Source of the DNA: Thermohalobaculum sp039180675 | GTDB taxonomy: Bacteria; Pseudomonadota; Alphaproteobacteria; Rhodobacterales; Rhodobacteraceae | Direction: 5' to 3' | DNA: 64,000 nt | Assembly: GCA_039180675.1 (NCBI GenBank) | Contig: JBCDDC010000005.1 | Location: 62,001-126,000 of the forward strand | Shown: piece after piece, positions 26,270 to 35,297 of the stretch | Position numbering within the stretch: the first letter of the stretch is position 1 | Layout: every line of letters starts with the position of its first letter | Program-made: the position numbers and the translations under genes | The notes under the pieces: generated by a model | The model's input: the letters and a program-made list of their open reading frames with translations, nothing else | Told to the model about the DNA's origin: nothing | Databases searched by the model: none

Positions 26270-26473
26270 GCGCAGTCTTTCCTAACGTGGCAAAGGTTTC
26301 GCAACCTAAGAGGGTTTGTCCAGAGACTTTCGCGGCGGCAGATCGGGTCAAGATATTGCGCTGGACAAGGGGCAGAAAAAAGTTGACCCAAAGTGACCCA
26401 GTCAGCATGGTTCGGGGCTCGATGCAAATCGTACCGCTCGGATGAACGGGCATTTCGCGATGGGAGTTTTCAC

Positions 26474-27418
26474 TTGGCGAAAGTGCTCGTAACTGGCGCG
26501 GCAGGATTTCTTGGATCTCATCTTTGCGACTTGCTGCTCTCGCGCGGCCATTACGTAACAGGCATCGATAATTTCATGACCGGGCATGCCGATAATCTGC
26601 AATCGGCCTTGGCAAGTCCGGCGTTCGACTTCGTTGAGCATGATGTGATCACGCCCTTTGAGGGCCGTTTTGACCAGATCTATCACCTCGCGTCGCCCGC
26701 TTCGCCGCCGATCTACCAGACTGATCCGGTTGGTACTGCCAAGATCAACTTTCTGGGCACGCTCAATATGCTTGAGCTGGCCGAGAGGAGCGGGGCACGG
26801 TTTCTGCTGGCCTCCACATCAGAGACCTATGGCGATCCCACGGTTCATCCCCAGCCCGAGACCTATTGCGGCAACGTAAATCAGACCGGGCCCCGGGCAT
26901 GCTATGATGAAGGCAAGCGGATGGCGGAGACGCTGACCTTCGACTTTCACCGCCAGCGCGATGTGGATGTTCGCGTCGTGCGGATCTTCAACACATACGG
27001 ACCGCGGATGAACCCGGCGGATGGCAGAGTGATCTCGAACTTCATCGATCAGGCGTTTCGCGGCCAAGACATCACGCTTTTTGGCGATGGAAGTCAGACA
27101 AGATCCTTTTGCTATTACGAGGACCTGATCGACGGCCTTGAGAGCATGATGAATGCGGAGGACACGGCGGGGCCCGTCAACCTCGGCAACCCCGAAGAGA
27201 TGAGTATCGGTCAATTGGCCGAGATGATTGTTGCGATGACGGGATCATCGTCGAAGATCGTCCTAAAACCGCTGCCGCAGGACGATCCACGCCAGCGCAG
27301 GCCGGATATCTCGAAGGCGAAGCAGCTCCTGAACTGGGAGCCGACGATCCCATTGAGGGACGGGCTCGGCAAGACGATCGCCCATTTCGAAACCCTCATG
27401 GCTCAATCGTCTGTATGA
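26474..27418 (+). CDS. UDP-glucuronate decarboxylase (UDP-xylose synthase)
   Basis: An extended short-chain dehydrogenase of about 314 residues. The NAD loop is VTGAAGFLGSHLC at residues 6-18. DNFMTG, YHLASPASPPIY and the catalytic YDEGKR (Tyr-x-x-x-Lys) follow, with GPRMNPADGRVISNF near the middle. ASPASPP and CYDEGKR are signatures of UDP-xylose synthase, which oxidises and decarboxylates UDP-glucuronate to UDP-xylose. The start is taken as TTG 26474 because GGGAG stands seven bases before it; the frame is open to 26393. It should supply xylose for the island's glycan. Confidence 0.88.
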   Translation: MAKVLVTGAAGFLGSHLCDLLLSRGHYVTGIDNFMTGHADNLQSALASPAFDFVEHDVITPFEGRFDQIYHLASPASPPIYQTDPVGTAKINFLGTLNMLELAERSGARFLLASTSETYGDPTVHPQPETYCGNVNQTGPRACYDEGKRMAETLTFDFHRQRDVDVRVVRIFNTYGPRMNPADGRVISNFIDQAFRGQDITLFGDGSQTRSFCYYEDLIDGLESMMNAEDTAGPVNLGNPEEMSIGQLAEMIVAMTGSSSKIVLKPLPQDDPRQRRPDISKAKQLLNWEPTIPLRDGLGKTIAHFETLMAQSSV

Positions 27419-27440
27419 GCAACAGGCTCATTTTGAGCGG

Positions 27441-27646
27441 CATCTGAAGAGCAACGTTCCGAGCCAGATCATGCCGTGCCAGACCGGCGATCCCCGAGCC
27501 TGATTGCCAATCCGGAGAAGATCATGCAATTCCTAGGTTTCGAGATACGGCACTCGGATCTCGACAACATTATTGCAACTGCGGTTGCGTGGCATCGCAA
27601 GTACTGGACACCTGCCGCTTTGCACGGATCGCTTCGGTTAGGATGA
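27441..27646 (+). pseudogene. Relic of a UDP-glucose 4-epimerase (galE) 3' end
   Basis: One frame encodes QIMPCQTGDPRA and the next picks up at SLIANPEKIMQFLGF, then EIRHSDLDNIIATAVAWHRKYW. Together these match the end of GalE proteins (RRPGDP, L-x-A-D/N-P, LGW, DLDTII-x-TAW-x-WH). A frameshift at about 27492 separates the two halves, and the rest of the gene is missing. The relic's stop TGA overlaps the ATG of the glycosyltransferase gene at 27643, so an intact galE probably once preceded that gene in an operon. Confidence 0.7.
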
Positions 27647-30375
27647 GTTTGAGCATTTTCGCAGAACGCCACCCTGTCTTCTTCGACTTGCGATTTATTC
27701 GCGAGACCAATGGAGACATGGCGGCGCTGGGCGACGATGAAATCGTCCGTCGTTTGACCGACCCGGGAAATCAAACGCCGCCCGACCCCAACTGCATATT
27801 CCGTGTGGCGTACTACAATGATGCACGAGCGCAGAGAGGCGCCGACACCGCGCGCAACCCCATCACCCATTATCTTGAACAGGGTGAGCGCGACGGCATC
27901 CCGGCCAACCCCTTTTTTGACGCGGTCTTCTTTCGCCGCAATGCGGGCTGGCGGACGAAGGGATATGCGAGCCTTGTGGAATGCGCGCTGGACAGCTTGG
28001 CGGTATCGATGCCTGGGTTTCATCCGTTCATCGACCTCGAGTTCATTCAGCGAACCCTGAAAGACCCGGAACCGTCAGACCTGTTGCGTCGGATATTTCT
28101 CGGCGAGATCGATCTGGAACGACCGCATCCGCTGTTCGATGTCGGATTTATTCGCGCACATGCGGATCGGGACATCGCCGATATGGGCGACGCATTCGAC
28201 TATTATTGGAGCTGCGGCCAAGACATCCCAACCCACGCCCTGTTCGATATCGACTACTACAAGCAAGGCCTCGGTTCGACGACTGCGATCTCGCACTCGG
28301 TCTTTCACTACCTGGTTGATCAACGACCGTCCTCACCGCAGCCGATGCTTGATTTCGCGTATTATAGAGAGCGGGCCTGCGCAGCGGCAGTGCCCTCCCC
28401 CGATCGACCGCTCGAGCATTTCATCACCGATGGTCAACGGTTGGGGATAGATCCATCGCCCTATTTCGACCTTGCCCATTATCGCGCGCAATCGGGATGT
28501 GGTGAGGAGGCATTGCACCACTACCTCGCCGGCGGCCATCGAGAGTTCGCCCCGCATCCGATGGTGAGCCGCGACGACGATGCGCTGTTCGAACAAGCGT
28601 CGAAGCCTTCGTCGCGCCCGCTTGGACGCCAATTGGCGGAGCAGCCAGCGGACGTTCCTTTGGCGGTGACCCCTGATTTCGATCCGGTTTTTTATCGGAA
28701 CAGAATGAAGACGGAGGTTTTCAAGCAGTCAGATATCAGTCTGCGCGATCACTACCTCCGGCACCGGTATCCCAAAGGCATGCCGCCCAACGGATTGCTT
28801 TCGCCGGGCTATATCCGTTTGCAGGCCCGCATCAACGCGGTCTGCCGGGAAGAGGAAATCCAGACCTACTTTCGTGAGGGCTGGCACCGACGGCCCCGGC
28901 TGTTGATCGTCATTCGAGCGCTCGATGACACGCCGCTCAATCAGGACTGGATCCGTCTCCTGCGCCGAAAGCTGGACGCCCCGGAAACCGAGATGGTCGT
29001 GCTGGCCGGTGAGGGTGGGCCACTGATGCGCGAGTTTCGGGAATTGGCTCATGTGTGGTGTATCTCGGAGCAGCCTGTTGCCGTTCTCGCCAGCGACCGG
29101 GTTAGGCGATCCGTCGTGCGCCTGTCGGCAACGATGAAACCCAACCCGCCTGTCGGTGTGATTGTCGATACCGATTGCGGATCGGCCCTGATCGATGCGC
29201 TGAGCGAGATCGAGGCGCCGAAGTTTGCCTTTCGCAACGGCAGATCGGCGCCTTTGTCGCAGAGGCAGGCTACCGAGCTGTCTGCTCTCTCCAATCTTGT
29301 GCTGCTGCAGTCTGTTGATATCGACGAGCAGACCGAGCGCGTTGACGGGCAGGGTGCCCCCTCGGCTCGAGCAGATTTCCGGTTTCGCCGTGTCGTTGTG
29401 CCACCCGCACCAAAGCACGCACCGGCGCGCGATGAGGTCCGGCATATTCTTGGCCGCCCGGAAACTGAAATCATCGTGGCATCGAACGGCCCCCTGGATC
29501 TTGACCATGGCGTGGACATCTTCGGTGCGCTTGCGGCGCATTGCTTTCGCCATGAGGTCCTTTCCTCGGGGGTGACCTTTGTCTGGCACGGAACAGGACG
29601 AACGCACTCGAATTCGCCCGCGTTCTACGCCAAGCACTTTGCGGAGACCGCGGCAGAGAAAGGTCGACTCCACATCCTGGATGACATTGATTTCTCGAAA
29701 TTGCTCGAGGCGTCGGATGTCTATGTAAAGATGTGCCGCGGCAGCGTGACGTCGGATCTGATCAAGGCAAAGGCCGCAGGACTTCCCATCGTGATGTCCC
29801 GCAACCATGCAGAGGCGGACGAGCTTGTGGGGCGCGCCAACGCCTTTCTGTTCGATGCCTACGACCTTGATGCGTTGCGCGGGATCCTGGCGGGTCTGGT
29901 CACCGAGCGGATGCGTGGCGCGTTCCTCACCGACGCTGCGAGCGCATCCGGCCAGAGTTTGGTAGGAGACGCCGACCGACCGCTGATGTTCCTGCTCTCG
30001 AAGGATGACCCGGTTTTCGGCGCGGCTTTGGGCCTCGGACAACTAACAACATATCTCGGCGCACCAGCGGTGCGGCTTGATCGCAACGATTGGTCGGCGC
30101 TTGATATGCCTGAGGTTCTGGGGACACTGCTCGAAAGCACTCGATCCGATGAAATGCTCATCTTTGGTGACGATGACACGCTTTCACAGCGTTTGATTTC
30201 AGCCTTTGAACATTCGATCTGTTGGGCCGATGGCGGCCCTATCAACTTGGGAGATCTCGTTCGGCTGGGCCTTGGCCAAGATGGTCTTTCGCCACGGCCG
30301 CCGAACGGAGCGTCGGAACCCGAACCCTGCGGCCATCCCACCAAGGTGGCAGCATACGGCGATCAGTTGCAATGA
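27643..30375 (+). CDS. Large repeat-bearing glycosyltransferase (GT-B fold)
   Basis: A 910-residue protein. Residues 1-400 hold about nine degenerate units of 35-45 residues built on a P-x-F-D-x-x-F/Y-Y/I core, such as NPFFDAVFFRR, HPLFDVGFIRA, HALFDIDYYKQ, QPMLDFAYYRE and SPYFDLAHYRA, often separated by a HYL-x-G phrase. From about 418 a GT-B-like region follows, with RPRLLIVIRALDD, a C-terminal half with TFVWHGTG, ILDDIDFSKLLEASDVYVK and AKAAGLPIVMS. The C-terminal 150 residues are unassigned. It overlaps the next glycosyltransferase gene by ATGA, so translation is coupled. It likely builds the island's polysaccharide. Confidence 0.75.
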   Translation: MSLSIFAERHPVFFDLRFIRETNGDMAALGDDEIVRRLTDPGNQTPPDPNCIFRVAYYNDARAQRGADTARNPITHYLEQGERDGIPANPFFDAVFFRRNAGWRTKGYASLVECALDSLAVSMPGFHPFIDLEFIQRTLKDPEPSDLLRRIFLGEIDLERPHPLFDVGFIRAHADRDIADMGDAFDYYWSCGQDIPTHALFDIDYYKQGLGSTTAISHSVFHYLVDQRPSSPQPMLDFAYYRERACAAAVPSPDRPLEHFITDGQRLGIDPSPYFDLAHYRAQSGCGEEALHHYLAGGHREFAPHPMVSRDDDALFEQASKPSSRPLGRQLAEQPADVPLAVTPDFDPVFYRNRMKTEVFKQSDISLRDHYLRHRYPKGMPPNGLLSPGYIRLQARINAVCREEEIQTYFREGWHRRPRLLIVIRALDDTPLNQDWIRLLRRKLDAPETEMVVLAGEGGPLMREFRELAHVWCISEQPVAVLASDRVRRSVVRLSATMKPNPPVGVIVDTDCGSALIDALSEIEAPKFAFRNGRSAPLSQRQATELSALSNLVLLQSVDIDEQTERVDGQGAPSARADFRFRRVVVPPAPKHAPARDEVRHILGRPETEIIVASNGPLDLDHGVDIFGALAAHCFRHEVLSSGVTFVWHGTGRTHSNSPAFYAKHFAETAAEKGRLHILDDIDFSKLLEASDVYVKMCRGSVTSDLIKAKAAGLPIVMSRNHAEADELVGRANAFLFDAYDLDALRGILAGLVTERMRGAFLTDAASASGQSLVGDADRPLMFLLSKDDPVFGAALGLGQLTTYLGAPAVRLDRNDWSALDMPEVLGTLLESTRSDEMLIFGDDDTLSQRLISAFEHSICWADGGPINLGDLVRLGLGQDGLSPRPPNGASEPEPCGHPTKVAAYGDQLQ

Positions 30376-32327
30376 GTGGTGAGCTCACAAAGATCCTGCG
30401 CGATCAATTCAGCACGCTCCGGCAGACTGTGAGGGGACGCGTCTCGCGGAAGGACTGTGTTGCGGTCCTCGACGCCCGCTTCTACACGGCCCAGAACCCA
30501 GACATTGCGAAGTCAGGCCACGGCCCAGTGTCTCATTTCCGCCAGTTCGGGATGAAGCAAAACCGTGTGCCGAACCCCTGGTTCTCGGAAGCCTATGTGC
30601 ATTCGACCCTGCATCAGGACAGCCTGCGCGATGAAGGGTCGGTCGCCGCCTATGTCGAGTCCGGCCTTGCGCAGAAACCGCGCCTGATTTTCGTCAGCCA
30701 TGATGCGTCGCGCACCGGCGCGCCGGCGATCATTCTCAGGCTGCTGGAGATGTTCAGCGAGAGCGGTGCGTTCGAGTGCTTTTCGATCCTCGACAAGGGC
30801 GGGGAGCGGCTGGATGAATTCAAGGCGGTTTCGCACACCTATGTAATGTCCCGGCAAAGGTATGATCCGAACTTTTCCGATGAGCAGGCTTTTGCCGAGA
30901 TCGCGAAGCTGCTCGGCGCCGATGGCGTGTTCGCGCGGAACCGACCGCTCTGCGCTTTGGTGAATTCTGCCGAGTCGCTTCGGATCGGCCGCTCAATTGC
31001 GCAATTCGGGGTGCCGGTGGTTTCGCTGATCCACGAGATCGCAAGCTACTATCCGCCGCAGAACTTCGAGCAGTTCGGCGAATTCTCTGAAAGGCTCGTG
31101 TTCCCTTCGGAGTTCGTGCGCAAGGCCGCGGAACGGCACACCGACGCCGACAGATCGAAGATGATGGTTCGCGGGCAAGGTCTGTTGGAGGATGATTTCG
31201 GCACGCTCGATCGTGAAAGCTGCCGCAAACAGCTGCGTCGGGACCTGAACCTCGAGGACGACGCCTTTATCGTGCTGAACGTGGGCACCATTGAGATCCG
31301 AAAGGGCGTCGATCTTTTTGTCGATCTGGCGAAGCTGTTCTTTGACCGGGATCTGCAGGATCGACCGGTTTACTTCGTCTGGTTCGGTCAAGAGATGGAA
31401 GAATTCGACTATGCGCGCGAGTTTCTGCAGCGCCATGATCTGACGGATCGTGTGCGGCTGATGCCGTCAACATCGGAGATCGAGCGGGTTTTTCTGGGCG
31501 GGGATCTCTTCCTCTTGTCGGCGCGGGGAGATCCCTTCCCCTGCGTGATTCATGAAGCGATGGTCTGCGGCCTGCCGGTCATCGCCTTCCGTGACGGCGG
31601 CGGGGCACCCGAACTGATCGGCGATGACTGCGGGACGATCGTCGAGATGGCAAACCTGCGCGCGGCCGCCGATGCCATTCAGGCCTATCTGGACAATCCG
31701 GACAAGCATGCAGAGCATTCCTCGAACGCAAAACGCAAGATCGAGCGGGACTGGGGTTACGGTGCATATTGCGACGACATCTACAGCGTGATCCAGGAAT
31801 GCGTTCCCGGGCAGAATGGCTCCTGGCCAGCGCTCACGGCAGTCGATGCGCCCGAGCATCTCGTGATCATGCATGGCACCGCTCGCGATCTTGGGCTTCT
31901 GGGGAAACTGGATGTCAAGGACGGCCAGCAGGGCCTTTCGGTTGCCATCATCAACGGCCGGTTCGGCCGGGAGACTGATGCGACGATCCGAACGCTTTCG
32001 AGACAGGGTCTGCGCTATCGGATTTGCCAACCGGTGGAGGATACCGTTGAAGCCCGCGAGGCCGTGGTGGCCCGTTTGCTCCGCAAACCGAGGCCGGGGC
32101 GCGTAACCCTTGTCGACACCCTTGGCTACACCACTCCGGAACAGTTACAACTTCTCCCCTATCCCAAGTTCGCAGCCGAAACAGGCGAGGCGCTGACGCT
32201 CGAACAGATGGCCCAATTGCTGCCCTATCTGGAGGAATTGGGGATCTGCGATGCCGGCCGTTTGGCGGAACTCAACAAGACAAATCCGGCATGCGAAACG
32301 CGCCTGAGGCTTCTGGAACGGCCGTGA
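30372..32327 (+). CDS. Glycosyltransferase family 4 with short repeat N-terminus
   Basis: A 651-residue protein. Residues 30-90 carry two of the same repeat units as the upstream protein (LDARFYTAQNPDIA, NPWFSEAYVHST). A GT4 domain runs from about 105 (FVSHDASRTGAP) to 480, with LNVGTIEIRKGVD, VWFGQE and the E-x7-E region HEAMVCGLPVIAFRDGGGAPE. The last 150 residues contain a separate alpha/beta segment (VAIINGRFGRETDA). The enzyme would transfer a sugar from a nucleotide donor at the cytoplasmic face. Start ATG 30372 overlaps the preceding stop. Confidence 0.88.
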   Translation: MSGELTKILRDQFSTLRQTVRGRVSRKDCVAVLDARFYTAQNPDIAKSGHGPVSHFRQFGMKQNRVPNPWFSEAYVHSTLHQDSLRDEGSVAAYVESGLAQKPRLIFVSHDASRTGAPAIILRLLEMFSESGAFECFSILDKGGERLDEFKAVSHTYVMSRQRYDPNFSDEQAFAEIAKLLGADGVFARNRPLCALVNSAESLRIGRSIAQFGVPVVSLIHEIASYYPPQNFEQFGEFSERLVFPSEFVRKAAERHTDADRSKMMVRGQGLLEDDFGTLDRESCRKQLRRDLNLEDDAFIVLNVGTIEIRKGVDLFVDLAKLFFDRDLQDRPVYFVWFGQEMEEFDYAREFLQRHDLTDRVRLMPSTSEIERVFLGGDLFLLSARGDPFPCVIHEAMVCGLPVIAFRDGGGAPELIGDDCGTIVEMANLRAAADAIQAYLDNPDKHAEHSSNAKRKIERDWGYGAYCDDIYSVIQECVPGQNGSWPALTAVDAPEHLVIMHGTARDLGLLGKLDVKDGQQGLSVAIINGRFGRETDATIRTLSRQGLRYRICQPVEDTVEAREAVVARLLRKPRPGRVTLVDTLGYTTPEQLQLLPYPKFAAETGEALTLEQMAQLLPYLEELGICDAGRLAELNKTNPACETRLRLLERP

Positions 32328-32534
32328 GACGGGGACGTCCGCATCTACCTACCTTCCGTATGAAGATTTAATCGCCGACCGCACCGAGTGGCGTCGACCG
32401 ATCGTGATGAAAGAAAATGGATGGCGGCGGCCGCGCTCTTTTCACGTCATCCACATTACTTCATTCACCGGCGAATCCATCGGAAATGCCGTTCTGTAAA
32501 GAGCCTGACGCGTGATCGGCGTGACCTTCTTATC

Positions 32535-33269
32535 CTACGAAACGGTCCGGTGCGGCCAGGCCGATTGGTCCCGATACTCGAGAATTGCGCGGTAGAGGTC
32601 GAGTTCGTACTCGAGGGCCTCCTGCATCTGATCGTGGTATTTTTCGTAGGTCCGCTCCAACTCGCTCCGGTCCGGATGCACATTGAACGGGTCCCTCGAC
32701 ACATAAGCAATTCCGGCCGCGCTCAAGAGCGTGCGAACATCGTCGTCGAAGTGTTCGGTCACTCCAACGAAATCGATGTTGGCGACGGCGTTTTCGACGG
32801 TCTGAGAAACCGAAGCGCCTTCGAACGGGCGCAGATACTCCAACTGCTTGCTCGTCTCGTAGGCGCTCTTCAGGTAATCACCAAACTGAGGATACATGCC
32901 CACGAAGTGGTCGCGGGTCGGGTGACGGTCGCTAATACAATAATGGTAGTCCGAGATGGTGCGCCACATTGGATCGCGCACGAAGGTGACCAGTGACACA
33001 TGATCCCTATGATCTGCGATCACCTCGGCAATGTCGCGATAGCGGTAGTGACCAGACATCACCTGCAGGCCGGGGTTCTTGATCTCCGGCAGACGTCTCC
33101 GCGCTTCGAGTTTGAGTCCCTCAAAGGGGCTTCCGCCATCGTTGTGCGGGTCTATGCCGAGCACTCGGTACTTTCCGTCATGTGCACGTTGGACGCACTC
33201 GGCGAGTGTGGCCCGCAAGGTCGTGCCTGCTGTTTTAGGGATGTGGATATTAATTAGCTTCTGGCGCAT
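32535..33269 (-). CDS. Sulfotransferase family 2, paralogue of 25526-26269
   Basis: A 244-residue sulfotransferase with NIHIPKTAGTTLRAT (PAPS loop) at residues 7-21, SGHYRYRDIA, and FVRDPMWRTISDYHYC for 3'-phosphate binding. Nearly every block is shared with the protein from 25526-26269. It converges on the GT4 gene and is otherwise isolated. Local GC is lower than in the flanking chromosome. Confidence 0.88.
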   Translation of the reverse strand: MRQKLINIHIPKTAGTTLRATLAECVQRAHDGKYRVLGIDPHNDGGSPFEGLKLEARRRLPEIKNPGLQVMSGHYRYRDIAEVIADHRDHVSLVTFVRDPMWRTISDYHYCISDRHPTRDHFVGMYPQFGDYLKSAYETSKQLEYLRPFEGASVSQTVENAVANIDFVGVTEHFDDDVRTLLSAAGIAYVSRDPFNVHPDRSELERTYEKYHDQMQEALEYELDLYRAILEYRDQSAWPHRTVS

Positions 33270-33485
33270 ATGTTCTCCGAGGTCCGTCCAGATCTGTTAT
33301 TTGAAGATGTCACCATCGTCTAGGACGCCGATCGACAGTTCCTAGGCGACAAACCGCCGTCAATCGCGATAGGTTTAAGGGGCGAACCTTCTGCAATTTC
33401 CCGGGCCGGGCGGAAGAACTGATCTACCGGAAGATACCACGCAATCTGGTTTTCTGTTGTCGGCGACAAGGCGACAGGCGGAACT

Positions 33486-33899
33486 TTGAACGGAGATCCT
33501 GCGCTGGACGACAAAGACACAAATCCTCCGGTCGATCACCGCCCGCTCCGTTGGGAAGACGACATCTCGTTCAACGCGGCCGATACACGCCCGTTCGAAA
33601 ATGGACGGCCGACTTCGCAATGGGTCAGAGACGAACTGCGGACGATCAAATCGGGACGGGTGCCGGGTCGCCTGCGCGAGGTGCCGCTTCTAAGTCTTGT
33701 GGCCAAAGACAATCTGCCGGTTCCGAACTCCGAATATCGCAAAGGCTATTCGGTTGATCACGACGAGTGGTTCTGGCTCTCTGGTCTGAACGGTTACTTC
33801 CCAACAACGGATATGCTTGCAGACCGGCAGATCATCGCGGCCTGGTGCTTTATTCAGAGAAGTACATCCGTGCAGTCTTGGGGTGGTTCTTTATCATAG
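33486..33899 (+). CDS. Hypothetical protein, possibly a gene fragment
   Basis: A 137-residue open frame beginning at TTG 33486 with no strong ribosome site. Its middle (KSGRVPGRLREVPLLSLVAKDNLPVPNSEYRKGY) reads like real protein, but the last 25 residues look degenerate. The next frame over becomes more plausible after about 33840, which suggests a frameshift. No family was recognised. It may be a decayed gene ahead of the methyltransferase at 34007. Confidence 0.35.
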   Translation: MNGDPALDDKDTNPPVDHRPLRWEDDISFNAADTRPFENGRPTSQWVRDELRTIKSGRVPGRLREVPLLSLVAKDNLPVPNSEYRKGYSVDHDEWFWLSGLNGYFPTTDMLADRQIIAAWCFIQRSTSVQSWGGSLS

Positions 33900-34006
33900 A
33901 GGAGGTCCGACGCTTTAATCACCAGAAGCAGACCGTCGTCCTTGCGCGAAAGACCCTGCAAGGACAAGAACAACAGATCCACACTCCGCAGAAAAGCAGG
34001 AAGACA

Positions 34007-34825
34007 ATGACATCAGAAGCTTACAAGGATTTAGCACAGAAAATCGAAGCGATGGCACCTTGGCATCACAACATTCTCTTGCGCGGCGACGTCCGCACCA
34101 TCGCCGAGCAGAAAGCCGACGCCACGGGTGCCAACGTTACGCAGGTCGATGCCGACGCGAGTTTCAAGAAGGCGACCGGCCCAATCCTTCCCAACGGGAT
34201 GGAAGGCCGCAGCTTTTTGGATTGTGCTTGCAACTGTGGCGGCTACAGCTTTGCCGCCAAGAGCGCCGGCGCCGGCGACGTCTACGGCTTTGATGTTCGT
34301 GATCACTGGATCGACCAGGCAAAATTCGTGCTGGAGCACCGGGAAGCGGACTGCTCTGGCATGGTCTTTGAGGTTGCGGATCTGTCGGCGCTCGCATCCC
34401 ATGAAGAGTCCTACGACGTGACGTGGTTCAGCGGAATCTTCTACCACCTTCCTGACCCTATTGCCGGGCTCAAGCTCGCAGCCGACCGAACGAATGAACT
34501 GTTGTTTCTGAACACCGCCTGCATGCCCTTGGCGCCTGGAAAGCCGGAAGTGCCCTCTCTGCAGTATAAGACCGAAGGGACTGAACAGCTCATGTCGGGC
34601 GTTTATGGTCCGAGTTGGTTACCGAGCGGTCCGATTGTTCTGAAGGAAATTCTCGGCTGGCTCGGCTTCCCCGAAGCCAGGACATACATGTGGGTAGAGC
34701 GGAACCAACAATCAGGGAGGAGAAGTGGCAGAGTTGCCGTAGTCGGAGCGCGCGAGGCGGGCCGCCTAGACAACATGGATGACATCGCTAGGCCGACTGA
34801 CCTCGACAGCCGCAGGCGGACATAG
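34007..34825 (+). CDS. SAM-dependent methyltransferase, CmoB/DUF1698-like
   Basis: A 272-residue enzyme from ATG 34007, preceded by AGGAAG. Motif I is FLDCACNCGGYSFAA at about residues 68-82, followed by GFDVRDHWIDQA (acidic loop), DLSALASHEESYDVTWFSGIFYHLPDP (motif IV) and a helical end. The LPNGMEG lead-in and FYHLPDP resemble proteins related to the CmoB/DUF1698 group, but the substrate in a glycan island is probably a sugar. An in-frame upstream extension to 33767 is not plausible. Confidence 0.8.
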   Translation: MTSEAYKDLAQKIEAMAPWHHNILLRGDVRTIAEQKADATGANVTQVDADASFKKATGPILPNGMEGRSFLDCACNCGGYSFAAKSAGAGDVYGFDVRDHWIDQAKFVLEHREADCSGMVFEVADLSALASHEESYDVTWFSGIFYHLPDPIAGLKLAADRTNELLFLNTACMPLAPGKPEVPSLQYKTEGTEQLMSGVYGPSWLPSGPIVLKEILGWLGFPEARTYMWVERNQQSGRRSGRVAVVGAREAGRLDNMDDIARPTDLDSRRRT

Positions 34826-35297
34826 CCACGGATAGGCCCTCCGAACAGATATCGGCAGCCTCTCTTGAGGAGCATCTCGCGTTGGGAAAGGGAGCTGGGA
34901 ACAGCAGAATGATCATGCCGCCGCCATCCTGATCGAGCAATTCATGAAACACCTGGAAGCTCGAGATTGGTTCGGCCAGCCTTACCCGGAAATCCGTGGT
35001 TCTGTCAGCTTGCAGAACCGGATCGAACCCGAGCTTGCGGACCATCGGTCCGGTCGATCCGAAGCCGATGGCATGAACGATATCTGGGCGATAAACCCGA
35101 ACCAGAAACGGGGTGAGCTCGAAGGCTGGACGTGCTACCCGATGAGATGGGGCAGGCCCAGTGGGTGGAACACTGGACACAAAGACTGAATAGCCTAGCC
35201 GAACTTGAGGGAAGGTCCGGCTGGGATTCTATGATCACGCCGCGTATTTCTGATCCGTCCGACGCGTAAGTGGAGCTTTCCCGTTTTGTAGACTTTT
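34826..35297. other. Gap with possible gene fragment, no intact gene
   Basis: These 472 bases contain no gene I can support. The minus frame 34788-35180 has a stretch (IVHAIGFGSTGPMVRKLGFD to FHELLDQDGGGMI) that reads like a piece of a methyltransferase, but it has no start signal and overlaps the plus-strand gene's end. It is best seen as decayed coding sequence. Confidence 0.35.

Noticed and set aside
28729..30042. Minus-strand frame of 437 codons
   Set aside because: Antisense to the repeat-bearing glycosyltransferase and lacks any motif or ribosome site.
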